The notes beneath the pieces were generated by a model. That model did no database searches. It was given only the letters and a program-made list of their open reading frames with translations, and was not told the DNA's origin. 64,000 bases of DNA from Sabellastarte sp. h YS-2021 (taxonomy: Eukaryota; Annelida; Polychaeta; Sabellida; Sabellidae). Within the stretch, counting starts at the first letter, position 1. The number at the start of each line of letters is the position of its first letter. Location of the stretch: contig OZ024933.1 of the NCBI GenBank assembly GCA_964017235.1, positions 60,246,255 to 60,310,254 on the forward strand, given 5' to 3'. Below, piece by piece: positions 33,371-42,745 of this stretch. Position numbers and translations under genes: made by a program.

Positions 33371-33993
33371 CTTGGCTAGGAGCTGAAAACAAGTTATTAA
33401 AGAAAAATATTGGGGGGGGGGGGGGTGGTAGTTGTGGTCACGTGGTGTGCTGGTCACTTGGAGAGTTCGGACGTCAGAGAGATCTCAGGTAGCTGATGAG
33501 AATTCGGACGTCAGGGTAGGTCACCTTGTAGTTCGAGTTCTGTCGCTATTGAAGGAAACCTGTTGAGAGAAATAAAAGTGTTTTATTAATTCTGTGTAGG
33601 TTTCAGAACAGGAAAAACTCTGTAAAAAGAAAATATAAGAGTATTAAAGCTTCATGTACTTGGTGCCAGTACTGTAGTCTGAAAGGAAAATGAAGTAGTA
33701 GTTAGTTTACGAAAAATAAGTAAGATACAAGGCAATTGTTAAAAGGTAAAGATATTTGATATGTCTGGCAGGGTGAGCTAAGACTTTGTAGAAGCTTGTT
33801 GACAAATTTACTATAAATAGTAAAATAGTTCTGAAAAGAACTGAGTGTCTTCAAGTCTTGTAGAAAAGTCTCCTCTGTAGTTGTAGATTCGCTGGTGTGT
33901 TGTGTTGAACTCTGTGTGTTGTCCCTTCTCGACTGGTTAATTGCAATCCTGTGGCGAGCGCGAGCTGTGTACTTCTAGTAAATTAGAATGTAA
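33371..33993 (-). promoter_or_regulatory. LINE 5' UTR, presumed internal promoter region
   Basis: About 620 bp between the 5' junction and ORF1. It contains a run of 13-14 C (sense) at 33411-33425 and a pyrimidine-rich acceptor-like TTGTTTTCAG just before the chosen start. I see no certain promoter motif; the assignment follows from position. Confidence 0.45.
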
Positions 33994-34146
33994 ATCTCAC
34001 GTGACAATGAAACCCTCTTGCTGGTTTGCTGCCTTTTATACTCCAATTTCTGCAGTTCTGGTCAAGTGATGGGATCCAAATATTTACTGGTGACCTAGTT
34101 TTAGATTTGTTGATTGGTCGACACTTGATCCTCTTTTTTCCCCAAA

Positions 34147-34312
34147 ATTTCTTATGGTTTTTTTACAATGAGAAGAAATACCTTGTGATTGGACAGTTTA
34201 ACTTCTTTTCTAATTGCTCTGGTGAAATATGCAGAGAATTTGTTTATTATTTGACTAAATAAACCATTTTTTAGGTTTCTCAATTATTTAAAGCATACAT
34301 GTGAAGACTCAC
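34147..34312. repeat. Repeat X flank, third copy, adjoining MADF-BESS exon 1
   Basis: It matches 27527-27720 (CTGGTGAAATATGCAGAGAA, TTGTTTATT, GACTAAATAAA) and ends at the exon 1 splice donor. The flank is therefore probably native intron sequence that was copied. Confidence 0.6.
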
Positions 34313-34942
34313 CTTTCATTCCTAAAATTTCCCCAAATGAGTCCCACAGATTTTTATGCAGCTCTCCATTACGATAGTCAACATGCTGAACATTATACAG
34401 CTCCTCATGATTTCTCACCAGTTCAATTAGTTTTTCAAAGTCAATTTCTTTTCCCATGTTTTATTTTGAGAATAAACAAATCCAAAGTTATAAAACACAA
34501 AACAAACAAAACACGCCACAGTATTGAAATATGTTTACTCTAAACAAACACAAACAAACAAAAACAAAAATCAATACCAACAAACGGATCATTTCTCTGA
34601 TGTAGTGTATTCACAAATTCGGATGACGGAAGACGGATTTGGACGTCGGATGACGGATTTGGATGTAAAATGGGACAGGTATATTTGCCTCTTAAGTAGT
34701 GATTTTAATGGGCGGGTACCCGGGTACTGGCGCCGATGGGCGATAATAGGCACTTCCTAAAAGTTGGACAAAAGCGGCGATTCTATTGCCGCTCGGACTA
34801 ATAGCGGCGACGTTAATTTTAATTGAGGAGAAATGAGAAGGGGTAGATGGCCAGCAGCGATAGCGGCTACAGTCCAAGTAATGCGACGATGGGAGGGGGG
34901 GGGCAATGGCCTCATATTTTCTTTGGCCAAATATATAATCCA

Positions 34943-35412
34943 GCAATACTTTATTGTGGCCGCACCTAATACTGCCTTCACGAAATATTTAAAACAAATA
35001 AAATATCAAATGCTGGTAGTTGTACACCCACAGAGTGATGAAAACGTGAGGCTACAATGGGGTTTCTAACAATATTTTACAAGTATATAATCCAGCCATA
35101 TTTTACTGTCGCCGCACCTAATACTGCCTTCACGAAATATTTAAAACAAATAAAATATAAAATGCTGGTACTTGTACACCCACAGAGTGATGAAAACGTG
35201 AGGCTACGATGGGGTTTCTAACCATATTTTACAAATATATAATTAAGAGTCACTATAGCCGGCGATGGCTTTCCTGTCCAACTTGGAAATGGGGAGGGGG
35301 TGTGGGGCGGCGAAATATTTAAAACAAATAAAATATCAAATGCTGGTAGTTGTACACCCACAGAGTGATGAAAACGTGAGGCTACAATGGGGTTTCTAAC
35401 AATATTTTACAA
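34943..35412. repeat. Three copies of a ~140-bp block
   Basis: The block (GCACCTAATACTGCCTTCAC, GAAATATTTAAAACAAATAA, ATGCTGGTAGTTGTACACCC, GGGGTTTCTAACAATATTTT) occurs at about 34943-35085, 35095-35235 and 35310-35412. The third copy lacks the first part. The near-identity of the copies implies recent duplication inside the hAT-like element. Confidence 0.85.
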
Positions 35413-35472
35413 GATATTTTTACTTGCAGGAAAGCCCCCATCTGGAGCCTCATCTTTCCTCATTAACATCTG

Positions 35473-36189
35473 GGGCCGGTTTCATGAAAAGTCTCAAACT
35501 GAGCCAGACTCAAGGCTGAGTCAGGGTCTCAAATCTGAGACTTTTGTCTTGGCTGAGTTTTTGGCTCAAATGGATTTCACAAAGGGTGGATCAGCTGAGA
35601 CCAGTCTCACGTTATGGTCTCAACTTTTTAATCTCATTTCATATATTTAGTGGGCTTATTTTTAGTTTAAAAAGTTATATTTCATGATTATTATCATTTT
35701 AAATATCTTTAATACTCATAATACAAAGAAATTATATGCTAATATATTATTCTAAGTGATCCATAAGATTGAGACTCAACTGAGGTTGAGTCTGGCTTTG
35801 AGTCCACCCTTGAGGCCTGTCACTTGATAATAGCCTATAAAGCATGTCAAATTTATTGATGTTTGTTATTAGTAAATATTGAATATGTGGCTATAATTAC
35901 AAAATAAAATGAAAGTAGAAGATTTCAAGATTTATCAATTTCATTTTGGAACAAATTGTATCGCTTTATGTATGTGTTTTTTTGGCATCAAAGCTTGGAC
36001 TCAAATTTGAGACACCTCCTTGATGGGCTCAAATTTGAGCCTGTGACTGAGCCAGGTCTCAAGGTGAGCCTGTTGGTGAAATGCATTGGGTCTGAGTCCA
36101 CAGACTCAGCAAAATATTTCCAAAATTTGAGACAAAGTCTCAACTTTTGAGTCTGACTCAAGGCTTAAGTCTGTTCATGAAACCGGCCC
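35473..36189. mobile_element. 717-bp TIR element, exact CTG target duplication
   Basis: The ends are GGGCCGGTTTCATGAA and its inverse. The arms repeat AGTCTCAAACTGAG-like and GAGACTTTTGTCT-like words. It is flanked by CTG at 35470-35472 and 36190-36192. An unoccupied copy of the site exists at about 36505-36525, where CATTAACATCTGATGTAC is continuous. Non-coding; Harbinger-type MITE. Confidence 0.92.
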
Positions 36190-36190
36190 C

Positions 36191-36670
36191 TGATGTACAA
36201 AACCACGATGTAATCTGTGTCAGTTTATTAAATATTTCTAGAAAACCCCCACCTGGAGCCTCATGTTTCCTCAATTAACAGCCACAAGCGGCGATCGCCT
36301 TTATTTCTGTCCAACTTGGAAATGGGGAGGGGGTGTTGGGGGACGTCAAGAGGAAGGGTAGTTGGCCAGCAGTTTATTGTCCAAGGCAAGCGGCGATGGC
36401 TGTGATGTCTTTTTATTTGTAAAATATTGCAGGAAATCTGTGATCTCTGTCAGTTTATTATATATTTCTTGCAGGAAAGCCCCCATCTGGAGCCTCATCT
36501 TTCCCCATTAACATCTGATGTACAAATCCACGATGTAATCTGTGTCAGTTTATTAAATATTTCTAGAAAACCCCCACCTGGAGCCTCATGTTTCCTCAAT
36601 TAACAGCCACAAGCGGCGATCGCCTTTATTTCTGTCCAACTTGGAAATGGGGAGGGGGTGTTGGGGGACG
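36191..36670. repeat. Direct duplication of a ~155-bp block
   Basis: GATGTACAAA.CCACGATGT, CCCCCACCTGGAGCCTCATG and GGGGAGGGGGTGTTGGGGGACG occur at 36191-36345 and again at 36519-36670. A related half-block (GCCCCCATCTGGAGCCTCAT) lies at 35434 and 36479. Confidence 0.85.
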
Positions 36671-37699
36671 CAGGTATTTTTTTGGATATTTCAACAGAAA
36701 ACACCTATATAACCCCTTATGCATTTGATTGGCTGAATTAATGCATAACACAGCCCCTCCCTCACCCTCCCAATATCCCATCGCCGCTGCCCCCCCCCCT
36801 CCATCCCATCGCCGCTATCGCCGCTTAGTCCAAGTAGAATTCCAAGTTGGACAGAAGTCCGAGTTTTAGAATGTCCCGCGATAATAGCTGATTCTACAAA
36901 AATCTCAACATTTATAAACTTAACACTTACACAAATATTGGGATCCAGCCATTTGCTTTATTTCTTGTTGGCCACCTATTTGCATTCAAAACATTAGGAC
37001 CTGGAAGAAATGTTAAATAAAAACGACTTCTGTATGTTCAAAAACACGGTTGTTTATTGCAGTATCCATAAAAATGGAGTCACATGACCTATCAGGAAGG
37101 CATTATACTATTGCTCGAATATAGTTTCGGAATTTAAACTTTATTTTCTCTTTCGGGTCGGGAAGTGAATTTTATTGATGTAACATTATCAACTACTGTG
37201 TGAAAACATTTAACTTTTATTTATTTAAGGTGTGCATGTGGCTATATATCCAATATAAAACACTTTGTGTACTTGGAATTAGGTAAATGTGTTAATATAC
37301 TGACGATTTTCAAAGGGTCCCGGCATTTGACAATGCATAAACAACCAAAATAAATGACAAATATATATAAAATACTATAAATCTTGCACAAGGGTGAGAA
37401 AACAATATTCCTGTGTATATTAATTGAATAGTTAAATTTTTAGGTGACTTAATGAAGTCGAGATATGTCTGTACTTGGTCAGCCAACGTGGGCGATATTT
37501 ACAGCAGTAAAGCTCAGATTTGGGTACTCGGGTATGTGATTTTGGATTCGGGTAAATATTCAGGGTCTGGGTACCCGGATATCCGGATACCCGTTGAGAT
37601 CACTAGTTAAAATGAAATTAAACCATTGTACCAGAGAAGTGTGGTCCATCCTTCAGGTGCTATGATTATTGTCTACTGGAAGAACTATTTTGGATGGTT

Positions 37700-37904
37700 T
37701 TTAAGCGCGAGCTCTAGTGAGGCTTGCGCTTCTAGAGATAAGCTTTCTTTCGTTGTTTTTTATTTGTCTCCAGACTTTCATAAATTGTGGCATAGCAGTA
37801 TGACTATCTCTCTCACCACTGAAGTTAGGTAGCAATGTACATGGATTGGTGGCCACCTCAGTACACTACTTGTGTCTTTGATGGCTTTGCCGCTCGCACT
37901 AGTA
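37700..37904 (+). repeat. 5S rRNA-derived SINE, first of a head-to-tail pair
   Basis: GCTTGCGCTTCTAGAGATAA, TTTGTCTCCAGACTTTCATA and ATTGTGGCATAGCAG lead into a strongly diverged 5S-like core. CAGTACACTACTTGTGTCTT, ATGGCTTTGCCGCTCGCACT and AGTAGACCAAAACCCC follow. Confidence 0.7.
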
Positions 37905-38110
37905 GACCAAAACCCCTTTCGGTCTAGTTTTTTTGTGTGTGTCTTCATACTGTCATGAATTGTAGCATAGTGATGAGTATCTGTTCACGGAAGTTAAGGG
38001 GCGATGGGCTAGGTTAGTACTGGGATGGGCGACTGCTTCTGTGCACTACTTGTGTCTCTAATGGGTTTATGGCTTGCAAAGTAGACCAAAAACCCCTTTT
38101 TGACCTTATG
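37905..38110 (+). repeat. 5S rRNA-derived SINE, best-preserved 5S core
   Basis: Positions 37985-38035 read CACGGAAGTTAAGGGGCGAT, then GGGCTAGGTTAGTAC, then TGGGATGGGCGAC. These match the middle and 3' part of eukaryotic 5S rRNA, including the box C region of the internal pol III promoter (known: GGTTAGTACTTGGATGGGAG). The 5' 5S third is replaced by SINE-specific sequence, and the tail is AGTAGACCAAAAACCCC. It is not a functional 5S gene. Confidence 0.8.
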
Positions 38111-38884
38111 TCACAATATAATAGCAGAGAAATGCAGATACTTTGCTGTCCCAATTATTAGCTTTACTCTCTGAAATTGATCAAGTCTCCAGTTTAAACC
38201 TGATAATTTCTCTATCCTTTTACAGTTGTTTTGAAACCCTTCAAACGGTAATTTTCCTACTGTACAGCATGAACACTGCTACCCCCAGGTGACGTGAAAG
38301 TTAATTTGTCGCCAAAAAACACAGCAATGGCAGTGGAATGAAATACCAGAAGAAAAATAAACAGAATGAGCACACAGCCTCAGATGACTGATCACATAGG
38401 AAAACAGACTAATTAAGGCTACAACTGGTCACTTTGAGAAAACCAAATGAGCAGATAAAGGAACTGCTCTACGGTTATTAGCATGCAATTCACAAGAAGA
38501 GCATCATTAAGGCAAAAAGTAATCAATGCTGCACACAATTTAGTTATCAGATCTACCTCAAAAAGAAATTAGTGCACTGGTTCTTTAAAGAAGGGAGAAA
38601 CCTGGATGAATTAGATAGATACTTGATCCATGGGGTTGTCATTAAGTCAAATGGGAAATTGAAGAATGTCCCTGAACATATTTTCAATAATTGATTCTTA
38701 TTCAATTAAGCTGTGTATTTTTTCTTGTTATAATCTAAAGAGGGTGTGTGTAATTGCTTAAGAGTTCCTTTTGAATGGACTGAATAAGGGCAAGATAGCT
38801 GAACATTGATGAGTTCAAAATCGCATATGTCAAATCGGTCTGTCAGTTTTAAGTGTGAAGTCGCATTTTTAATTTTCAAGGCCA
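38111..38884. other. Unannotated stretch
   Basis: I see no gene or repeat structure that I can support. Confidence 0.4.
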
Positions 38885-39060
38885 AAGGGGGTTTTGGTGT
38901 ACTAGCACACCCCACAAAGCCATCAGAGACACGCGTAGTGCACTGAAGAAGACACCCATCCCAGTACTAACGTAGCCCATTGCCGCTTTACTTCAGTAAA
39001 GAAGCAGGCACTCATTATGCTATGCCACAATTCATGAAAGTTTCGATACAAAAAAAAAAA
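38885..39060 (-). repeat. 5S rRNA-derived SINE, minus-strand copy
   Basis: On the minus strand: TTTCATGAATTGTGGCATAG, a 5S-like GCGGCAATGGGCTACGTTAG, TACTGGGATGGGTG, then GTGCACTACGCGTGTCTCTG and ATGGCTTTGTGGGG. It adjoins an A-rich tract at 39050-39083. Confidence 0.75.
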
Positions 39061-39954
39061 AAAAAAAAAAAAAGAAAAAAAGAAAAAAGTGATCCCTTAA
39101 AAACTCCATTGACCATCCATTCAACAGGACATCCTTTTCAAGTACAGCCTCAACTGCAAAATCCAGTCGTTCTGTTTATGTGTATGTAATGGCAAATTCC
39201 ATCAAACTCAGTCGTGGGAACAGACTGCCTGCTTTCACTTGTCAATACCCTATTGTTCAGATTTGTTGTCCACATTTTGCAGTCACTCAAATTTATGTTC
39301 ATACGAACTTCCTCCACCATCAATTTCACCTTAATTAGTAGAGTCTATTCTCGGAAATGCACCAGGATTACCGAATGTGACAGCCAGCTGGCAGTTTATT
39401 TATCTATACTCTATTTTTGTCAAGCCGAAGCATGTGCCAGGTTAAGTCTCTGATGTTGAATGCTGGTTTGTGTTTCAACATATAGAATCAAAGGAAACAA
39501 CCTTGAAGTAAGAATCAATGGAGGTCTAATATACTTATGTATTCAATAGAAATTGATCCTCGTATGCAATGAATTTTTGTCTTGAAACTTTACTGACTTT
39601 CAAAGCCAAATGAAACAATTTAAAGCCAGAGTAACCAACTTATAATAAGTATAAACAGTCCAAACCATTTTCTTACTACATCTTAACTTTACAGACTTAG
39701 AGCACATCTAGTAGACAGCCATAATATTTGACTTTATATATGATGTAGGAATGCAAGTTCCTCTTAGTATTTCTACATGCTGAGTATCCGTACCTCTTAA
39801 CTATGGATCGGTTTTGCCAATTTTTGATGGTCCAATCAGAAAGCAAAGTTATTTCATAGCAACTACAGTCACACTAAGACGAAGACATCAGACTCATGGC
39901 AAGAGGATGTAAATGTTGGGCTAAAAGTACCGATCCGTGCCATCTTGAAATAAT
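39061..39954. other. Unannotated stretch
   Basis: Apart from the A-rich tract at the left I see no gene or repeat. Confidence 0.4.
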
Positions 39955-40680
39955 AATTGTGCGATCTCGTCATCAAAAGATAGCATACCCATTTCAAAAT
40001 TGCTTAGACAATCTCGAGATGGAGCTGCTCCAACTTGTAATGATTTTCATCACAGAATCTTAAAATGATTGGCTGTTTTTGTGGCGGGCACTGATTGGAT
40101 AATTTTACAACAAACTTTATTAGGACATCATTAGGTCACTTACTGGCCAATTTTATGACACATTTCATTTGTACATCTAAGGATCTTAAGATCCCAACTC
40201 ATCTTAAGATACATGTAAGGTCTTATAGTTTAAGCTATTGTGCTGCCTAATAATGACTGATCAGAGACCAATAATGATTAATTGCAATCAAACATATCAC
40301 TGTTAAGACAGTGGCCAATCAACATGAAAGGAATGGCTTCATATTAGGATGGGAATGAGGGCACAAGGCCAGGGCCATATTGATTCACTTCACGATCCTT
40401 CATAACAAATCTATTTATAATTTCCGGGTATTATGCATATAAGTAAATTTACCTACAACCAAAACACTTATTGTAACAAAACTTTGAGCTTCTTTGTCCA
40501 TGGCTACACCAAATCAAATACCTTTTTGAAATCAATAATTATAAAAAAAATCATCCTTAGTTGGATCAGCTATATGTCGAGATTGTGTGAGCAATCTTGA
40601 GATGGGTGCATGATCTTTATATGATGAAATCGCTCAAGTATCATCTCGAGACTGTGTGGATTTGGTATTGTGAACCCAAC
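39955..40680. repeat. Diverged inverted-repeat element
   Basis: The left arm (39955-40022: GTGCGATCTCGTCAT, GCATACCCAT, GACAATCTCGAGATGG) and right arm (40565-40660) are inverse to each other with about 25% mismatches. They share ACAATCTCGA and GCA..CCCAT words. No coding capacity. Probably an old MITE. Confidence 0.5.
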
Positions 40681-41118
40681 ATAAATAGCAACTTAGTGAT
40701 AATCTGCCAAATTTGAAAACCACTCAAGGTAAACCAAAGACAATAAAACAGGATGGGTTCAAAAATCTATTTAATCTACTAGAATTGTTTATGGGCATTT
40801 GTACGAATTATTACTTTAGTTTTGTTATTTACAGATTATTCACAAATATTTTCAGAAATACTTTAAACTGACTTGCTAAAACCACTGGTTGGTTTAGCCT
40901 CTAGAGGAGGAAGCCAAACATGAATATAGAGGTTAAACAATTTAGTGCAAAGTCAAGTGATTTCTGCATGACTTTGACGTGAATGGTCAAACAACAAGTG
41001 AGGGGACAAGCCCCTGAAACACCAATGAAAAAGGCCATGGTGATGGTGACCATCCAACCAGTGGGTATGCAGTGTATCTGTTAGACTGTGATTGAACAGA
41101 TGGAGGTAAGCAAAGTCA

Positions 41119-41159
<41 letters not shown>

Positions 41160-41163
41160 GAAT

Positions 41164-42745
41164 GAGGGGACCTACCATTAATTTGCTTTCCTATTACCTA
41201 TATTCATAGAATTTGCTAGAAGAGTATGATCTACCTATTCGATACTTATGACTTCATTAGTTAAATGTTGGGAAAGTGTCATTTACTGTTTTTCTGGCCA
41301 AACTTTTATTACCACAAACATACAGATTTCTTATAGTCAATGTGGCAATTGGTAAATTAACAAACAGTTGGGCTAAATCACATCGTCTCTCAGTATACAG
41401 TATAAAGAAAAACGCCATTTACAGTGTTTCAGACTGCCCTGCAGAATACATTAATCTTGAGTTATCTATATAAATGTGTTAGGATAAACCTCAACAAAGG
41501 ATAAACAGAAGACAAAATTCCTTCTCTTTTCCTGTTACCCATTACCTATTTTGTGTGTGTGTGTGTGTGTGTGGTGCATGGTCTAGGTCCCTAAATAAGT
41601 TTTTGTATTGGGTTGAGTTTTTTTTTTTTTTTTTTTTTGGGGGGGGGGGGGGGGCGTGTTTTTGTGAGAAATAGTACTTGTGGCACTTCAAAGGTCTGTG
41701 ACATCATGTTTGCTAGTGATGTCACAATGCAAGATCGGCATTGTGATAACTGATTTATAATTTTGTATTGTCAAAACAGTAAATAATTTAAAAACTGTTA
41801 AAGGTTCAGATCATAATTGGTACTCAAATATCTGCAGGCCTTAAGAGAATGTATTTTATGGTGACCTTAAAGTCCTAACAATAGTTCTATTATGCCAGCT
41901 TTAAGGTTACCACTTAAAGACCAGTAAGAAAAATTACTTCAACTACAATTGGAAAATGGGTGGCCTTCAACACTAAATACTGGCATTATAATGACTTTAA
42001 GGTTACTAATTTAAAGGCTCACAAATAGATAGTACATAGTTTCTAAAGTTACACTAGTTTAAGGTTACAAATAACTAACAGTAAATGGATTTTAGTGACT
42101 TTAAGGTGAGTAAGTATTACACCAACTTATGTTCCACATATGGCTCACATCTATTTGAAATTAAATGTTTTAATAAATAACTATGTATACTGTAAGGTCC
42201 ACTACATTGTGACATCATCAATATGTGTGACATCACAGGCATTTGAAGTGTTCTCAGGAACATGTGGCTGAGTCCCCCCCAAGAAAACAACAAAAAAACC
42301 TATGACATAAAAGAAAAATAAGGGAAATAGGTAACTGGAAGCTGAAGTATGATTTATTTTCAAAGTTGGATCAATAATAAGTAACACTCTGCTCTACCTA
42401 TTACCTATTTTCATTTTGGAAGTTGAAAAAGGATAACATGAGGTAAACTTATCTTTCCATTTCATTTTGCCTTTGTTTAGTAGGGAGTATAATTAACAGT
42501 TGATCCCCTCAGTAAAGTTCAACTGTTAATTATGTTATCAACCATTGCTTTTCTGTTTTCTATGCATGACATTAAGAAAAGTATTAAGTACATTTTTTAT
42601 TTTGGAAAAGGGAAGCAATGTGGAATGATGCCTGTTTACCCACTTTTCTAAAGGTAAGGCAGGTTGTTAACTAGGAATATAGTGTTTTTCCAGACAAAAA
42701 ATATAATATAGGTAATAAGAAGATAAATTAACAGTAGGTCCCCTC
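41164..42745. mobile_element. 1,582-bp TIR element with AT target duplication, inserted in a SINE
   Basis: The ends are GAGGGGACCTACCATTAATT and the inverse of the right end, GAGGGGACCTACTGTTAATT. The TIR match of about 45 bp continues into CTATTACCTATATT. AT flanks both ends (41162-41163, 42746-42747), and the SINE on both sides gives an independent boundary. There is no transposase frame. A (TG)n run lies at 41551-41574, a T/G tract at 41620-41655, and GGTTACTA/TTAAGGTTAC words recur at 41895-42110. A 2-bp AT duplication is not enough to assign a superfamily. Confidence 0.85.
42489..42533. repeat. 15-bp-stem hairpin inside the TIR element
   Basis: ATAATTAACAGTTGA and TCAACTGTTAATTAT are perfect inverse copies around a 15-nt loop that contains CCCCTCAG. 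It repeats the terminal motif of the host element. Confidence 0.7.

Larger units (their letters stand above)
28774..33993 (-). mobile_element. Full-length Jockey-like non-LTR retrotransposon with 25-bp target duplication
   Basis: The 5,220-bp element holds a 5' UTR of about 0.6 kb (33993-33371), ORF1, an overlapping ORF2, a 3' UTR of about 0.4 kb and a terminal hairpin. An exact 25-bp direct repeat flanks it (28749-28773 and 33994-34018, beginning ATCTCACGTGACAATG). Both ORFs are open, so it is young and could be active. The content (CCHC gag, AP-endonuclease, RT, no RNase H) fits the Jockey group. The clade within that group is uncertain. There is no poly-A tail. Confidence 0.92.
28700..34146. 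mobile_element. Repeat X copy 5, carrying the full-length LINE
   Basis: The left half (TTATATCCTGTGCAAACAAG, GTGCCTCTAACAAT) stops at the LINE 3' junction at 28773. The right half resumes at 34019 (TGCTGGTTTGCTGCCTTTTA) and ends in the X right arm at 34146. The outer left arm is missing. Confidence 0.7.
21918..34457 (-). pseudogene. Harbinger MADF-BESS partner protein, four exons on the minus strand
   Basis: This is the second Harbinger protein, thought to bind subterminal DNA and bring the transposase to the nucleus and the element ends. Exon 1 (34457-34313) has the first half of the MADF domain (FEKLIELVRNHEELYN, LWDSFGEILGM) and donor GTGAGT. Exon 2 (25248-25092) has the second half (EVKSKWQNKRDTYVRLKK, WKWYQHLTFMDPYI). 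Exon 3 (24816-24742) is acidic. Exon 4 (22472-21918) has a proline-rich segment, a KKRKRIR basic patch and a BESS motif (DADAAFCMSLQPLLKKI). Intron phases are 1, 2 and 2, and all junctions are GT-AG and keep frame. Exon 4 has two frame breaks, both in homopolymer runs (7 T at about 22395; A6 near 22155). An AATAAA lies just beyond the stop. Exon 4 lies inside the transposase intron. Confidence 0.85.
19305..34690. mobile_element. Large PIF/Harbinger transposon with two spliced genes and many nested insertions
   Basis: It contains a transposase (+) starting at 19499 and a MADF-BESS partner protein (-) starting at 34457, each about 200 bp from an end. This is the usual two-gene content of PIF/Harbinger elements. 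The left end (about CTGGCTGATTATATATCC at 19313) and the inverted right end (near 34680, CCTGTCCCATTTTACATCC on the minus strand) match loosely. A subterminal CGGATGACGGA motif occurs at 19358 and twice at 34620-34670. The flanks are CTG on the left and CAG on the right, so the target duplication is not exact. The 15-kb length is due to at least five TIR repeats, three LINE insertions and a SINE, all inside introns. Confidence 0.75.
34697..37609. mobile_element. hAT-like element with amplified internal blocks
   Basis: The left end TAGTGATTTTAATGGGCGGG matches the inverse of the right end (TAGTGATCTCAACGGGTATC on the minus strand). Both continue into GTACCCGGGTAC-type sequence. TAGTGAT.TCAA resembles hAT termini, but I see no matching 8-bp target duplication and no transposase. 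The interior is full of GCGGCGAT/ATCGCCGC words and duplicated blocks. Confidence 0.5.

Noticed and set aside
33371-33457. Longer ORF1 start at 33457
   Set aside because: The extra 29 residues translate a C-rich tract and a splice-acceptor-like sequence, and look non-coding. The start at 33370 is more plausible.
29204-33492. Plus-strand open frames over the LINE
   Set aside because: They are antisense shadows of ORF1 and ORF2. They give hydrophobic, W/S/L-rich products without domains.
34943-36670. CRISPR-like array
   Set aside because: The repeats are 140-155 bp, without unique spacers of constant length, in animal DNA.
37985-38035. 5S rRNA gene
   Set aside because: Only the middle and 3' part resemble 5S. 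The 5' third is unrelated and the unit repeats with the same non-5S ends at other places.
40953-41159. Proline-rich minus-strand frame
   Set aside because: The poly-proline comes from the 37-G run at the start of a SINE.
41551-41574. (TG)n run as a regulatory site
   Set aside because: An ordinary dinucleotide microsatellite inside a TIR element.
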